A stretch of DNA of 34,223 nt from XYA12-FULL-58-9 sp001798605 (lineage in GTDB: Bacteria > Myxococcota > XYA12-FULL-58-9): assembly GCA_036736205.1 (NCBI GenBank), contig DAINMX010000047.1:1-34223 (forward strand), written 5' to 3'. The translations under genes and the position numbers were made by a program. How positions within the stretch are numbered: the first letter of the stretch is position 1; each line of letters opens with the position of its first letter. The notes below the pieces were generated by a model. That model saw only the letters and a program-made list of their open reading frames with translations. It was not told the DNA's origin and made no database searches. This document shows positions 16,681 to 24,714 of the stretch, piece after piece.

Positions 16681-17796
16681 TTAGGCGGATAGCGCCCCCT
16701 CTGCGAGGGGGTTGGTCAATGTGCGATGCAATACTTCGTATGATCTTACCAAGGCGTCACATTCCACCCACTCGTTGGGTTGGTGCGCCTGACTTGTCAA
16801 ACCCGGGCCGAAGTTGATGGCGTCGATGTTGACCAATGCGAGTCGGCCAACATCTGTCCAAGCAAGCTTAGGTGCCACGGCCAGTCGATTGAGGGCAAGC
16901 AGATGGTTGATGATGGGATTCTCGGAAGGTACCGGGGCAGGAGGCGAGTTGTCATAAACGTCTACTTCAGCGTCGGGAGCCATCTGCCGCAAGAGGTCGG
17001 CTGCCCGTGCCATGTCATCCTGTGGGTTGCCCGTCGGGGCAAAACGGTAATTAAGGTTGAGCTCAAAACGGTCGGGAATCACGTTGCGCGTGGCACCTCC
17101 TTTTGCCAAGGTCGCGCTCATCGACTCCCAGAACGTCAGGCCTCCCGCCAGGACCTCTCGTGGTGCCAGAGCGTGCAATCGACTCAAGAGGGCACCTGCT
17201 TTGTGGATGGCGTTCTCGCCCTCCCATGGTCGGGCGGAGTGGGCTGGTCGACCATGGAAGACAACACGGGCATGAGCGGCACCGAGGCAACCAAGATGCA
17301 AATCATTGTTGGTCGGTTCCAGGATAATCGCGAGATCGATGCCACTGAGAATGTCGAGTTTTTCGAGTAGGACTCCGAGTCCGCTCTCCGCGTAATTACC
17401 TTCCTCCCGATCGTAGAAGATCAGCATGAGGGTGAACGGAAGTTGTGCGGGTACGAGATCCTCCATCAGGACTTGCATGACAGCAATGCCGGCTTTCATG
17501 TCAGAGCCGCCGCGACCATAAATCCGGTTGCCTTCTACGCGTGTGGGTCCGTCGCTCGGGTGGGGGGGCACCGTGTCGAGATGGCCGACGAGGGCCAGAC
17601 ACGGGCGATTACCATCTGGTTGGCCAATGACGATATTGTTGCCGTGACGGACAACGTCATCTCGAGGAATATTTGGCAGTGACAGCGCCCAGCGCTCGAT
17701 GTGATGGGCGATCTCTCTCTCTTCGCCGGTGACGCTAGGAATTTTGACCAACGCGAGTGTTGTCTCGATCAGGCGTTCACGCAAGCGATTCGTCAT
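16681..17796 (-). CDS. dapE: Succinyl-diaminopimelate desuccinylase
   Basis: A 371-residue M20-family zinc hydrolase. It removes succinate from N-succinyl-L,L-diaminopimelate in lysine and peptidoglycan precursor synthesis. The metal and catalytic residues are visible: His72 and Asp74 in GHLDTVPPH, Asp99 in GGSDMKAG, the Glu pair 131-132 in YDREEG, Glu160 in LEPTN and a C-terminal His in AHQPNEW. The dimerisation insert (HSARPWEGENAIHKAG) and WTDVGRLA...FGPG match the form of DapE typical of actinobacteria rather than the E. coli form. ATG 17796 follows GAGGAG at good distance; an upstream start at 17814 is possible. It lies 103 bases downstream of dapD on the same strand, consistent with one operon for consecutive steps. 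Confidence 0.9.
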   Translation of the reverse strand: MTNRLRERLIETTLALVKIPSVTGEEREIAHHIERWALSLPNIPRDDVVRHGNNIVIGQPDGNRPCLALVGHLDTVPPHPSDGPTRVEGNRIYGRGGSDMKAGIAVMQVLMEDLVPAQLPFTLMLIFYDREEGNYAESGLGVLLEKLDILSGIDLAIILEPTNNDLHLGCLGAAHARVVFHGRPAHSARPWEGENAIHKAGALLSRLHALAPREVLAGGLTFWESMSATLAKGGATRNVIPDRFELNLNYRFAPTGNPQDDMARAADLLRQMAPDAEVDVYDNSPPAPVPSENPIINHLLALNRLAVAPKLAWTDVGRLALVNIDAINFGPGLTSQAHQPNEWVECDALVRSYEVLHRTLTNPLAEGALSA

Positions 17797-17899
17797 CACA
17801 CTCCTCATAACCATCGGCAGGACATAGCACCCGACGTTCTACGTCGCACCGACTCCAATACGTCAAGTCCGGTGAGACGTCGAGATACAAAACGCGAGA

Positions 17900-18718
17900 T
17901 CAGACTTGAACTGCAAACTTCCGCAGGACGTCGGTGAGTGAGGTCTTGCGATCAGTTGTCGCCTGGCGCTGTCCAATGATCAACGCACACGGCACGTCGT
18001 AAGTGCCGGCGGGGAATTGTTTGCTACGAGCGCCGGGTATGACAACGCTTCTTGGTGGTATTGCGCCACGATGAATCTTTTCCTGGGTCCCGGTGACGTC
18101 GACGATCGGTGTTGATGACGTGAGTACGACTCCGGCTCCCAAGACCGCCTCTTTCCCAATGTGAACGCCTTCCACGACGATGCAGCGGGAGCCGACGAAG
18201 GCACCATCCTCAACGATGACTGGAGCCGCCTGCAACGGCTCGAGAACGCCGCCAATGCCAACTCCGCCGGAGAGGTGCACATCGCGACCGATTTGCGCGC
18301 ATGAGCCAACAGTCGCCCAGGTGTCAACCATGGTTCCGCTGCCGACGTGGGCACCGATGTTGATATAACCAGGCATGACGACGACGCCCCGGTCCACAAA
18401 AGCGCCATAACGGATAGTGCCCGGCGGTACGACGCGGACGCCCTGTTCTTTGAGGCCCTTCTTCAGGGGAATCTTGTCATAGTACTCGAATGGGCCCACC
18501 TCCATCACCTGCATTTCGGCAATGTTGAAATAGAGGAGAATGGCCTCCTTGAGCCAGGCATGGACTGTCCACGAATCGCCCACGGGCTCAGCGACCCGCA
18601 ACTTCCCGCGGTCGAGGAGGTCAATGGCCTCGTAGACGGCCTGACGCTCTGTCATGGTGAGCGCCTCGGTCTTCCCATAGGCGGACTCGATGTGTTGGCG
18701 CAGCTCTTCTGTGCTCAT
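17900..18718 (-). CDS. dapD: Tetrahydrodipicolinate N-succinyltransferase
   Basis: A 272-residue transferase that succinylates 2,3,4,5-tetrahydropyridine-2,6-dicarboxylate using succinyl-CoA, the step that prepares the substrate chain ending at DapE. Length and sequence match E. coli DapD (274 residues). The N-terminal helical domain includes LLDRGKLRVAEPVGDSW. The left-handed beta-helix of hexapeptide repeats includes the hallmark MVDTWATVGSCAQIG, then HLSGGVGIGGVLEPLQA and GSRCIVVEGV. A TTG at 18727 has a better-placed ribosome binding site (GGGAG, 7 bases away) than ATG 18718, so the protein may begin three residues earlier. Together with dapE it points to the succinylase branch of the DAP pathway. 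Confidence 0.92.
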   Translation of the reverse strand: MSTEELRQHIESAYGKTEALTMTERQAVYEAIDLLDRGKLRVAEPVGDSWTVHAWLKEAILLYFNIAEMQVMEVGPFEYYDKIPLKKGLKEQGVRVVPPGTIRYGAFVDRGVVVMPGYINIGAHVGSGTMVDTWATVGSCAQIGRDVHLSGGVGIGGVLEPLQAAPVIVEDGAFVGSRCIVVEGVHIGKEAVLGAGVVLTSSTPIVDVTGTQEKIHRGAIPPRSVVIPGARSKQFPAGTYDVPCALIIGQRQATTDRKTSLTDVLRKFAVQV

Positions 18719-18817
18719 GGTGCGCAATATTGCTCTCCCAGTGCGGTGCGATGCAACTATCTGCGAGCGCTTCGGTTCATTTACATCACCAGTCGTCGAC
18801 CCCTATGATTGATCGCA

Positions 18818-19936
18818 ATGCAGATGCAGATGCAAATGGCACGGACTCTATCTCTTCTTGCCTTTCTGGTGGGTTTTGCAAATTGCGCCGAGAGCGATCC
18901 CGTCGTTGGGGGTAGCGATATTGACGACGATCCCATTGTGGGTGAGCCGTGCGCCCAACCACCAGCTTTTGTCGAGGATGTTGCTGGCTGTGCACCTTTG
19001 GCCAGCGATTATCGGCCGCGACAGAACAACTCCGCACTGGACGGTTGGCCCGCGTGCATCAGTGACGACAATCTCTACCATCGCATTGAGGAGAGTGTTT
19101 CGAGTATTGCCCGAGTTGCTGCGTACGACGAGATCGTTCGTGTTCTTTGGCAAAATGGTCCGCCATCACATCAGGACTTCGTTGTTGCGCGGGTGGTCTT
19201 CGAAGAGGAGCAGGGCCTTGGATCCCGCGTGGCCAGGCGATTCGACCCTCACTTTGCCGCGCCGACGCTGGGCGAGTGCGAGGATGAGGGCGTGGCCGCG
19301 GCGAACCCCGATTATTGTGTCGGCCCCGCGGTGTTGCAGCCTTCAATCGTCGCTGCATTTGCTGACGGGGCCGAAGGACACAATCGCATTGTCAATGCCA
19401 CCGTGATTGAGGATGCGATACGTTGGTTTTTATATGTCTCGGCGATCAAAGAGGCTACCACCTGCACCGAGACGGCCAAGGACTGCGACAGCGCGTGGGC
19501 ATATTACTCAGGGGGAGCCGCCCGTGAACACCCGATTGGACTCGCGTCTGACATTGAATCGTTGGCGACTGAGGCCCACAATCGCGCCTATGATGGTTTG
19601 CTGGCCGTGCGTTGTTGGCGCGATCTCGACAACGGCGAAGTTGCCAACAATGCGACCATGCGTGTTCAGGCGATCGCGCAACTCGATGTCGCACTGCTTC
19701 GTGGAATGGCGGTGCTGATCCGCCGGCACTTTCAATTGTTGGAGTGTTCGACTTGGGATTACCAACAGGCCCATTTGCAGGCTCTGCGCCTGCTCGTGCC
19801 GTTGTTAGACCGTGAATCTCGGGCGAGAGATGCGGTGGTCGCAGATCTGCTCCTGCGCGAAATCAACGGCAGTGCTGACGCCGCCGACATCAGCACGGTG
19901 CTCGATGCGATCGATACGACATATCCTTGCCCTTGA
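18818..19936 (+). CDS. Exported Cys-containing protein upstream of TonB receptor
   Basis: A 372-residue product that I do not recognise. The N-terminus is a signal peptide (LSLLAFLVGFANC). The Cys after FAN could be lipidated, but Asn before it is unusual for a lipobox. The mature part is mainly helical and Cys-rich, with many His and acidic residues (YHRIEESVSSIARVAAYD, GHNRIVNATVIEDAIRW). The HRIE string resembles the HxxE of imelysin-type iron-regulated proteins, but the match is too weak to name. The start contains the repeat ATGCAGATGCAGATG, so four in-frame ATGs (18818 to 18836) compete. Its end overlaps the TonB receptor start by 32 bases, so a role as binding partner for the same substrate is likely but inferred. 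Confidence 0.75.
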   Translation: MQMQMQMARTLSLLAFLVGFANCAESDPVVGGSDIDDDPIVGEPCAQPPAFVEDVAGCAPLASDYRPRQNNSALDGWPACISDDNLYHRIEESVSSIARVAAYDEIVRVLWQNGPPSHQDFVVARVVFEEEQGLGSRVARRFDPHFAAPTLGECEDEGVAAANPDYCVGPAVLQPSIVAAFADGAEGHNRIVNATVIEDAIRWFLYVSAIKEATTCTETAKDCDSAWAYYSGGAAREHPIGLASDIESLATEAHNRAYDGLLAVRCWRDLDNGEVANNATMRVQAIAQLDVALLRGMAVLIRRHFQLLECSTWDYQQAHLQALRLLVPLLDRESRARDAVVADLLLREINGSADAADISTVLDAIDTTYPCP

Positions 19937-22202
19937 GTGCTCGCGGTCGCGTACGGCAACCCAATTGCTGATCGTGATTGTGGGGGCCGCGTACCTGGCC
20001 ATCCCGACGGTTGCGAGCGCAAGCGCGGATGACGCGGGCGACGCGGACTACCCAGACGACGCAGACGACGGGGACGACGCGGACTATGAAACCGTCGTTC
20101 ATGGTGAACGGCAATTGACGCCAATTCTCTCCGGGCATCGAGCGAAGGCGGTGGTGACCCGTGAGGATATGGAGCGGCGTATGCCACGTTCGGCACCGGA
20201 CGCGCTTCATTATGAGCCCGGCGTTTTCGTGCAGCAGACCGCACACGGTCAGGGGTCGGCGTTCATCCGTGGTCTCACGGGGCAGCAGACTCTCATTCTC
20301 TTTGATGGCATTCGCTTGAACAACAGCACTTTCCGACAGGGCCCAAACCAGTATCTCTTTACCCTCGATACGCAAACCATCGAGTCTCTTCAGATCTTGC
20401 GGGGCGGTGCCTCGACGGAGTTTGGCTCAGATGCGCTTGGCGGCGTCATTCTCGCTTCGCCCATCGAGCCAAGATCGGTGCCAGTCGAACATGGCGGTCT
20501 TGCGTACGGTCCCCAAGTGCGTTTCAAAGGTGGCACTGTCGATGGTGAGGCTGGTGGTCGCGCGCAGTTGGAGATCGTATCGCCCGATCTCGGCTTTTTG
20601 GGTGGCATCGGCGGGCGCCATGCGGGCCTTCTCGATGCGGCCGGCGCCGTCTTGGGGCCACTTGGCGACGAGCCCAGTCGTGTCCCCCGTTTTGCTGGCA
20701 ACGGCAGGACGCAACTCGGGACGGGGTTCGACGAATTGACCGCAGATGGACGATTGATTTACCAGGTCGCTCCCGATCATGTCCTCAAGCTTGCGGCGTA
20801 TGCGTACCGGCAGTTTGACGCGCCTCGCACCGATCAATGTCCTGCCGCCTACGCTCCCTTTGATGAATGTCTCACCTATGAGGAGCAATTCCGGTCTCTC
20901 GTGTACGGTGTCTGGCGCGGCGATCCGGGGTACACCTTGCTCAAGAGATTTCGCGCGACTCTGTCGTGGCAACAACAACATGAACGGCGATCCTTGAGGC
21001 GACCCGGAGCCTATGTTGAAAACACCGGCCGCGACACCGTCGACACTTTGGGCGCGACGTGGCAGGCAAGATCTCGACGGTTCGAGCCGTCTTCCTGGCT
21101 GGATGTGACGTTGGATTTTGGTGTGGATACCTATGTCGATCGGCTGCGCTCTGCGGCGTGGATTGGCTTTGCCGATATCGGTGTGACCCAGAGGCTGAGT
21201 CGCGGACAGTACCTCGACGATTCGACTTATGTGTATGGTGGGGCATTCGTTGACGGTACGGCAAGACTGTACTCTCGGGTGCGGCTGCGCGCAGGCGCGC
21301 GTTTCTCCTGGATAGCAGCGCAAGCGCCCGCGGATGTCGATTCGGGATCTGTGGCCATCGACCGTGCTTGGTATCCATGGGTTGGTAATGTGGGTCTCGA
21401 GTGGCGAATGAACTCTTGGCTCTATCTGTTGGCCAACGCGGACTTGTCATTTCGAGCGCCCAATCTCGACGACCTAACTTCGAGGCAGCAGACTGGCCCG
21501 GGCTTTCAATTCGAAAACCCCAGTCTAACTCCCGAGCGCGCCGCCACTTTGGAGCTTGGCGGGCGAATTGTAGGGCCGGTTCGGGTCGAGTTATGGGCGT
21601 TTCGCACACAGCTTGCGGATGGGGTGGTGAAGAGCCCAAGGCCCGACAGCGCTTGTCCCCCCGCAACACCGCGATGCCAGGCGTCCTGGACGAGGTTCCA
21701 ATTGGTGAACGCGGCATCGGCTTCAGAGATCCTGGGTATTGAGGCGTCCATCTTTGCACTGTTGCCAGGAGGATTCGAGGGACGAGCGAATTCTTCGTGG
21801 ACCCGAGGTGAGGGCCCCAACGTCGGTGACGGCCTGGCCGACAACGCGATGGCATACGAAGAGCGGGTGCCGCTCTCGCGAATTCCGCCACTCAATGGTT
21901 CGGCGGAGCTCCTGTGGCGTCACCCATCCGGAGTGTCGGCCAGTGCTGGATTTCGTTGGGCGCTGCTTCAAGACCGATTGGCTCTGGCTGATGTGTCGGA
22001 TGAGCGCATCCCCCAAGGTGGCACACCGGGCTTTGCGGTACTTGACCTCCGGGTCGCATACAGGATCAGCAACCTCCTGCTCCTCTCGATTGCCCTCGAG
22101 AATGTCACAGACGCCGTCTATCGGTATCACGGATCGAGTGTGAACGGGCCCGGCCGAGGTTTGGTCGCCATCCTCGATCTCGGGCCTCTTTGGCGCCTGT
22201 GA
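19905..22202 (+). CDS. TonB-dependent outer-membrane receptor
   Basis: A 765-residue receptor. A signal peptide (basic MRSIRH, then LLIVIVGAAYLAIP, ending VASA) is followed by an unusual Asp-rich stretch of about 25 residues and a likely TonB box (YETVV). The plug domain comes next (about 85-195): DALHYEPGVFVQQTAHGQGSA, FIRGLTGQQTLILFDGIRLNN, IESLQILRGGASTEFGSDALGG. A beta barrel follows, ending with LSIALENVTDAVYRYHGSSVNGPGRG and a terminal hydrophobic strand. Such receptors import siderophores, vitamin B12, metals or glycans using TonB energy; the substrate is not visible. ATG 19905 is preferred because an intact signal peptide follows. It overlaps the previous gene by 32 bases, indicating coupled translation. 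No tonB, exbB or ABC genes lie in the window. Confidence 0.92.
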   Translation: MRSIRHILALECSRSRTATQLLIVIVGAAYLAIPTVASASADDAGDADYPDDADDGDDADYETVVHGERQLTPILSGHRAKAVVTREDMERRMPRSAPDALHYEPGVFVQQTAHGQGSAFIRGLTGQQTLILFDGIRLNNSTFRQGPNQYLFTLDTQTIESLQILRGGASTEFGSDALGGVILASPIEPRSVPVEHGGLAYGPQVRFKGGTVDGEAGGRAQLEIVSPDLGFLGGIGGRHAGLLDAAGAVLGPLGDEPSRVPRFAGNGRTQLGTGFDELTADGRLIYQVAPDHVLKLAAYAYRQFDAPRTDQCPAAYAPFDECLTYEEQFRSLVYGVWRGDPGYTLLKRFRATLSWQQQHERRSLRRPGAYVENTGRDTVDTLGATWQARSRRFEPSSWLDVTLDFGVDTYVDRLRSAAWIGFADIGVTQRLSRGQYLDDSTYVYGGAFVDGTARLYSRVRLRAGARFSWIAAQAPADVDSGSVAIDRAWYPWVGNVGLEWRMNSWLYLLANADLSFRAPNLDDLTSRQQTGPGFQFENPSLTPERAATLELGGRIVGPVRVELWAFRTQLADGVVKSPRPDSACPPATPRCQASWTRFQLVNAASASEILGIEASIFALLPGGFEGRANSSWTRGEGPNVGDGLADNAMAYEERVPLSRIPPLNGSAELLWRHPSGVSASAGFRWALLQDRLALADVSDERIPQGGTPGFAVLDLRVAYRISNLLLLSIALENVTDAVYRYHGSSVNGPGRGLVAILDLGPLWRL

Positions 22203-22228
22203 AATCGCGGGTTCTTAGTACCGTTGTG

Positions 22229-22555
22229 TTATTTCAAGCCGAGAGCGATTGCGAGTGCCTCTTTCAAACGGTTCAAGGTTTCTGGGTCCAGGTGTCCAAT
22301 GAAGTCTGTCAGCTTCGACTTGGGGATACTGATGAGGCCGTCACAGTGTATACTGCTCGTTCGCTTGAGGCCGTTGCGTTCACCGACCTCTACCTGAGTC
22401 GCCAATCCGTGAAATGCGGAGTAAACCGGAGCGCAGATCACCGTTGAGTACTGCGAGTCGATCGCAGGTTGTCGGTTAACGACGACAAAGACTCGGTGTG
22501 ACTTTGGATCTTCCCGAGCACCCTTGCAAACCCGGAATAGGTCCCCTCGTGTCAC
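22229..22555 (-). CDS. MazF/PemK-type toxin
   Basis: A 108-residue protein of the MazF/PemK (CcdB-fold) group. Its features are the N-terminal strand GDLFRVCKG, the VFVVVNRQPAIDS and VICAPVYSAF strands, TQVEVGERNGLK, CDGLISIPKSKL and a C-terminal helix (LDPETLNRLKEALAIALGL). Family members are usually RNA-cleaving toxins. A downstream residue equivalent to the basic active-site loop is plausible (KSHRVFVVVNR), but I cannot confirm activity. The start is GTG 22555, which overlaps the antitoxin stop in GTGA, so translation is coupled to the antitoxin. Length agrees with the family. Confidence 0.85.
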   Translation of the reverse strand: MTRGDLFRVCKGAREDPKSHRVFVVVNRQPAIDSQYSTVICAPVYSAFHGLATQVEVGERNGLKRTSSIHCDGLISIPKSKLTDFIGHLDPETLNRLKEALAIALGLK

Positions 22556-22782
22556 AGCTCCACCTGATAACCCAAGACATCAAGTGCTTCATGATTGAGG
22601 TCATCCGCATTCGCGTTGATCAATGCGAGATCCTCTCTGTCACGGTGCTCTCGCTTTCTTGCAGCGAAGTAAGCCCTGAGAGCAGTCTCAACCACAGCAG
22701 ATCGATTTCCCGCGGTTTCGGCCAAGTTGTCGAGCTCCAAGATGACGTCCGGGGAGAGTGTGATGGATGTTTTGACCTTCAT
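22552..22782 (-). CDS. Ribbon-helix-helix antitoxin of the MazF-type toxin
   Basis: A 76-residue protein. The N-terminal half fits a ribbon-helix-helix DNA-binding fold (MKVKTSITLSPDVILELDNLAETAGNRSAVVETALRAYF). The acidic C-terminal half should wrap around the toxin. It lies directly upstream of the toxin gene, and the stop and start codons overlap by four bases. Such antitoxins repress their own operon and are degraded under stress. It is a CopG/MetJ-like type rather than the AbrB-like MazE of E. coli. Confidence 0.85.
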   Translation of the reverse strand: MKVKTSITLSPDVILELDNLAETAGNRSAVVETALRAYFAARKREHRDREDLALINANADDLNHEALDVLGYQVEL

Positions 22783-22879
22783 CCTACTAATATACTACCG
22801 CGTTCCTGCGCGTCAACTCGGGGTTCCCAAGGCCCCCAAGGCCCACGGCCATGACGATGTTGTGGGGTAACCAGTTACG

Positions 22880-24091
22880 CTAGAAAGACAAAGTGAACGA
22901 CGTAACGTTGCCCACGGCGGGGCCGGGAGATGCGCCCTCAAGATAGGGAGCGTTGTCAGCAATGGGCTCACCGAAAAACATTTCGGAGCTCAGCCAACCG
23001 AATCGCACTCCGAATCCGCCTCCGGGAATGATGAGCGTCGGCACCAAGGCGTCGCCCGGGGAGAAGATGGCGTCAACACCAACGAGAAGATACAGATCGA
23101 ATGACGGGTTGGTTCCGAACCACGGGCGTTGGGCACGCCACAGGCTGAAACCAAACTCCTCATGAATACCCAGGCCGGCGCTGAATCCTTCTTCTTTCGA
23201 CTGGATACCCTCTTCACCAAGATCGAGATCGGCGTCGAGATTGTCTGCTTCTGACACAAGTTGAAGCAGGTAGACCTGGGCGGTGGTCGCGAAGAAGGAA
23301 CCGTGGCGGCGGCGGTATTGAATTGCGGCCCCCATGCCGCTGAAGGAGACCCATGTTTCCCCATTGGGATCGAGATTCACACGTTCTTGGGGAACATCCC
23401 AACCGGCGATACGCATTGCAAACCCAATCGCGATGCCGTTGTTGAGCCAATCCAGCTCGCCCGCGTTTGTCGGCTCGCCCGTCTTCTCTTCCGGTGTCGG
23501 CGGTTCGGTCTCGGCGGTGGTCGGTCCACTCTCTATGGCGGGTTTGTCGGTCTGCATCGATTCAACCGGTTCACTCGGCACTTTCGCGCTCGCTTCGGCT
23601 GCTGGTGCGGTTGGCTTCGCGTCGAGATGGAGCAACCGGGTGACCGCATCGCCAATCCCTTTGGCATAATTGGTCTCGTCATTCGGCACGCGTAACGAGA
23701 GTCGCTCACGGATTTCGGTCTTGCCGATGTCGACAAGCTTGAGGGTAATAATCAGCTCGTTGCCGAGACGGGAGACCGCGCCTGAAAGCATGAGGTCCAC
23801 ACCCAATGCGCCGCCAATCTCGGCCGCACAGCTCACGTCGTCACAGCCAAGCGCAGATTTCATCTTCTCGAGGCCGATCATGGCGTTGATGTCCGAGGAG
23901 CCGATCACCCTCATGCCGGAGCGCTCGTGCATCTCCGTCACCAGCAACTCGTCGAGGATGGCGGCAATCTCCGCGGGAATGCGCTGTGGTTGAACCGGCA
24001 TGACGGCAACCGACGGCTTGTCCTGCGCCTGCGCCGAGGATGACACATGGAGTGACACTGCCAACATGGCGGTGAGAATCGGTTTGTTCAT
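22880..24091 (-). CDS. Exported TolB/CsgG-like N-domain protein
   Basis: A 403-residue product with a signal peptide (LTAMLAVSLHVSSSAQAQ). The N-terminal domain of about 130 residues (PSVAVMPVQPQRIPAEIAAILDEL, CDDVSCAAEIGGALGVDLMLSG, ELIITLKLVDIG) resembles the periplasmic domain found in many secreted myxobacterial proteins. It matches the N-domain of the PDZ protein at 14665, including the CDxxxC pair. A Pro/Thr/Glu-rich linker (about 170-210) precedes a C-terminal half with alternating pattern and aromatic residues (FATTAQVYLLQLV, FDLYLLVGVDAIF, GGGFGVRFGWLSSEMFFGEP), probably an outer-membrane beta barrel. The ATG is preceded by GAGGGGAA. The function is unknown. Confidence 0.75.
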   Translation of the reverse strand: MNKPILTAMLAVSLHVSSSAQAQDKPSVAVMPVQPQRIPAEIAAILDELLVTEMHERSGMRVIGSSDINAMIGLEKMKSALGCDDVSCAAEIGGALGVDLMLSGAVSRLGNELIITLKLVDIGKTEIRERLSLRVPNDETNYAKGIGDAVTRLLHLDAKPTAPAAEASAKVPSEPVESMQTDKPAIESGPTTAETEPPTPEEKTGEPTNAGELDWLNNGIAIGFAMRIAGWDVPQERVNLDPNGETWVSFSGMGAAIQYRRRHGSFFATTAQVYLLQLVSEADNLDADLDLGEEGIQSKEEGFSAGLGIHEEFGFSLWRAQRPWFGTNPSFDLYLLVGVDAIFSPGDALVPTLIIPGGGFGVRFGWLSSEMFFGEPIADNAPYLEGASPGPAVGNVTSFTLSF

Positions 24092-24125
24092 CAATGTTCC
24101 CCTCGGAAAGTCCCATGCAGGTTGA

Positions 24126-24610
24126 CTACGCTGCCGGCGCCAGCACCAGTTTCCGCGCAAGCGCTTCATATACCAAGGGACTCTTGCGGGCGAGCAGAAA
24201 TTCCGCTTCGCCCCGCATGCGGACCTCTACAAGTGGCTCCCGCCCACTCATCGCTGATTTCAACTGCAGGTTGAAGGTGGAAGGCGGTGTGACGCTCTCA
24301 GGGACCGGGCGGAACCCTTTGCCGACGAGCTAGCACCAAACGCCTGAATTGGCCGGCGTTGGATCAGTTGGTTTTTCCACCAACATAGGCACCCGCGATG
24401 GCTCCAGAGAGAGGATAGGCTTCCTATTCTCCATCCAAGGAATGTGAACGGGCCTTCGGTTCGCATGGTCGACAAGAGTTTTCCAGACGTCCCTCAGGCG
24501 CTTCGGTTTGAGCAGGACGATCAGGGTGTCTTTGCCAAGGAAGATGTCGGCGGGCGTGTTGAAGAACCACCGTCGCAGAGTCCGAGGATGTGCGTGCTTG
24601 AATCTTGTTG
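24126..24610 (-). pseudogene. Decayed coding remnant, possibly transposase C-terminus
   Basis: Minus-strand reading from about 24610 gives a protein-like frame (LRRWFFNTPADIFLGKDT, LIVLLKPKRLRDVWKTLVDH, PVHIPWMENRKPILSLEP) that ends at an in-frame TAG at 24330-24332. The same frame continues (FNLQLKSAMSGREPLVEVRM) to TAG 24126-24128. The first half resembles the C-terminal end of some DDE transposases in layout (strand, helix, IPW strand), but the match is weak. The upstream end shifts frame near 24600. The remainder of 24092-24714 holds nothing else I can name. Confidence 0.35.
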
Positions 24611-24714
24611 GTTGGTGCGGTCGCCTCTTGCATCCCGCCCTCGTCCCGGTGGTCCAGCAGCGCCTTGGCCAGAGATGGGCAAATGAATAGCCCTTTGGTT
24701 CGATTCGTGACGGA

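Noticed and set aside
20427..21891. Antisense frames opposite the TonB receptor
   Set aside because: The receptor plug and barrel motifs are unambiguous on the plus strand.
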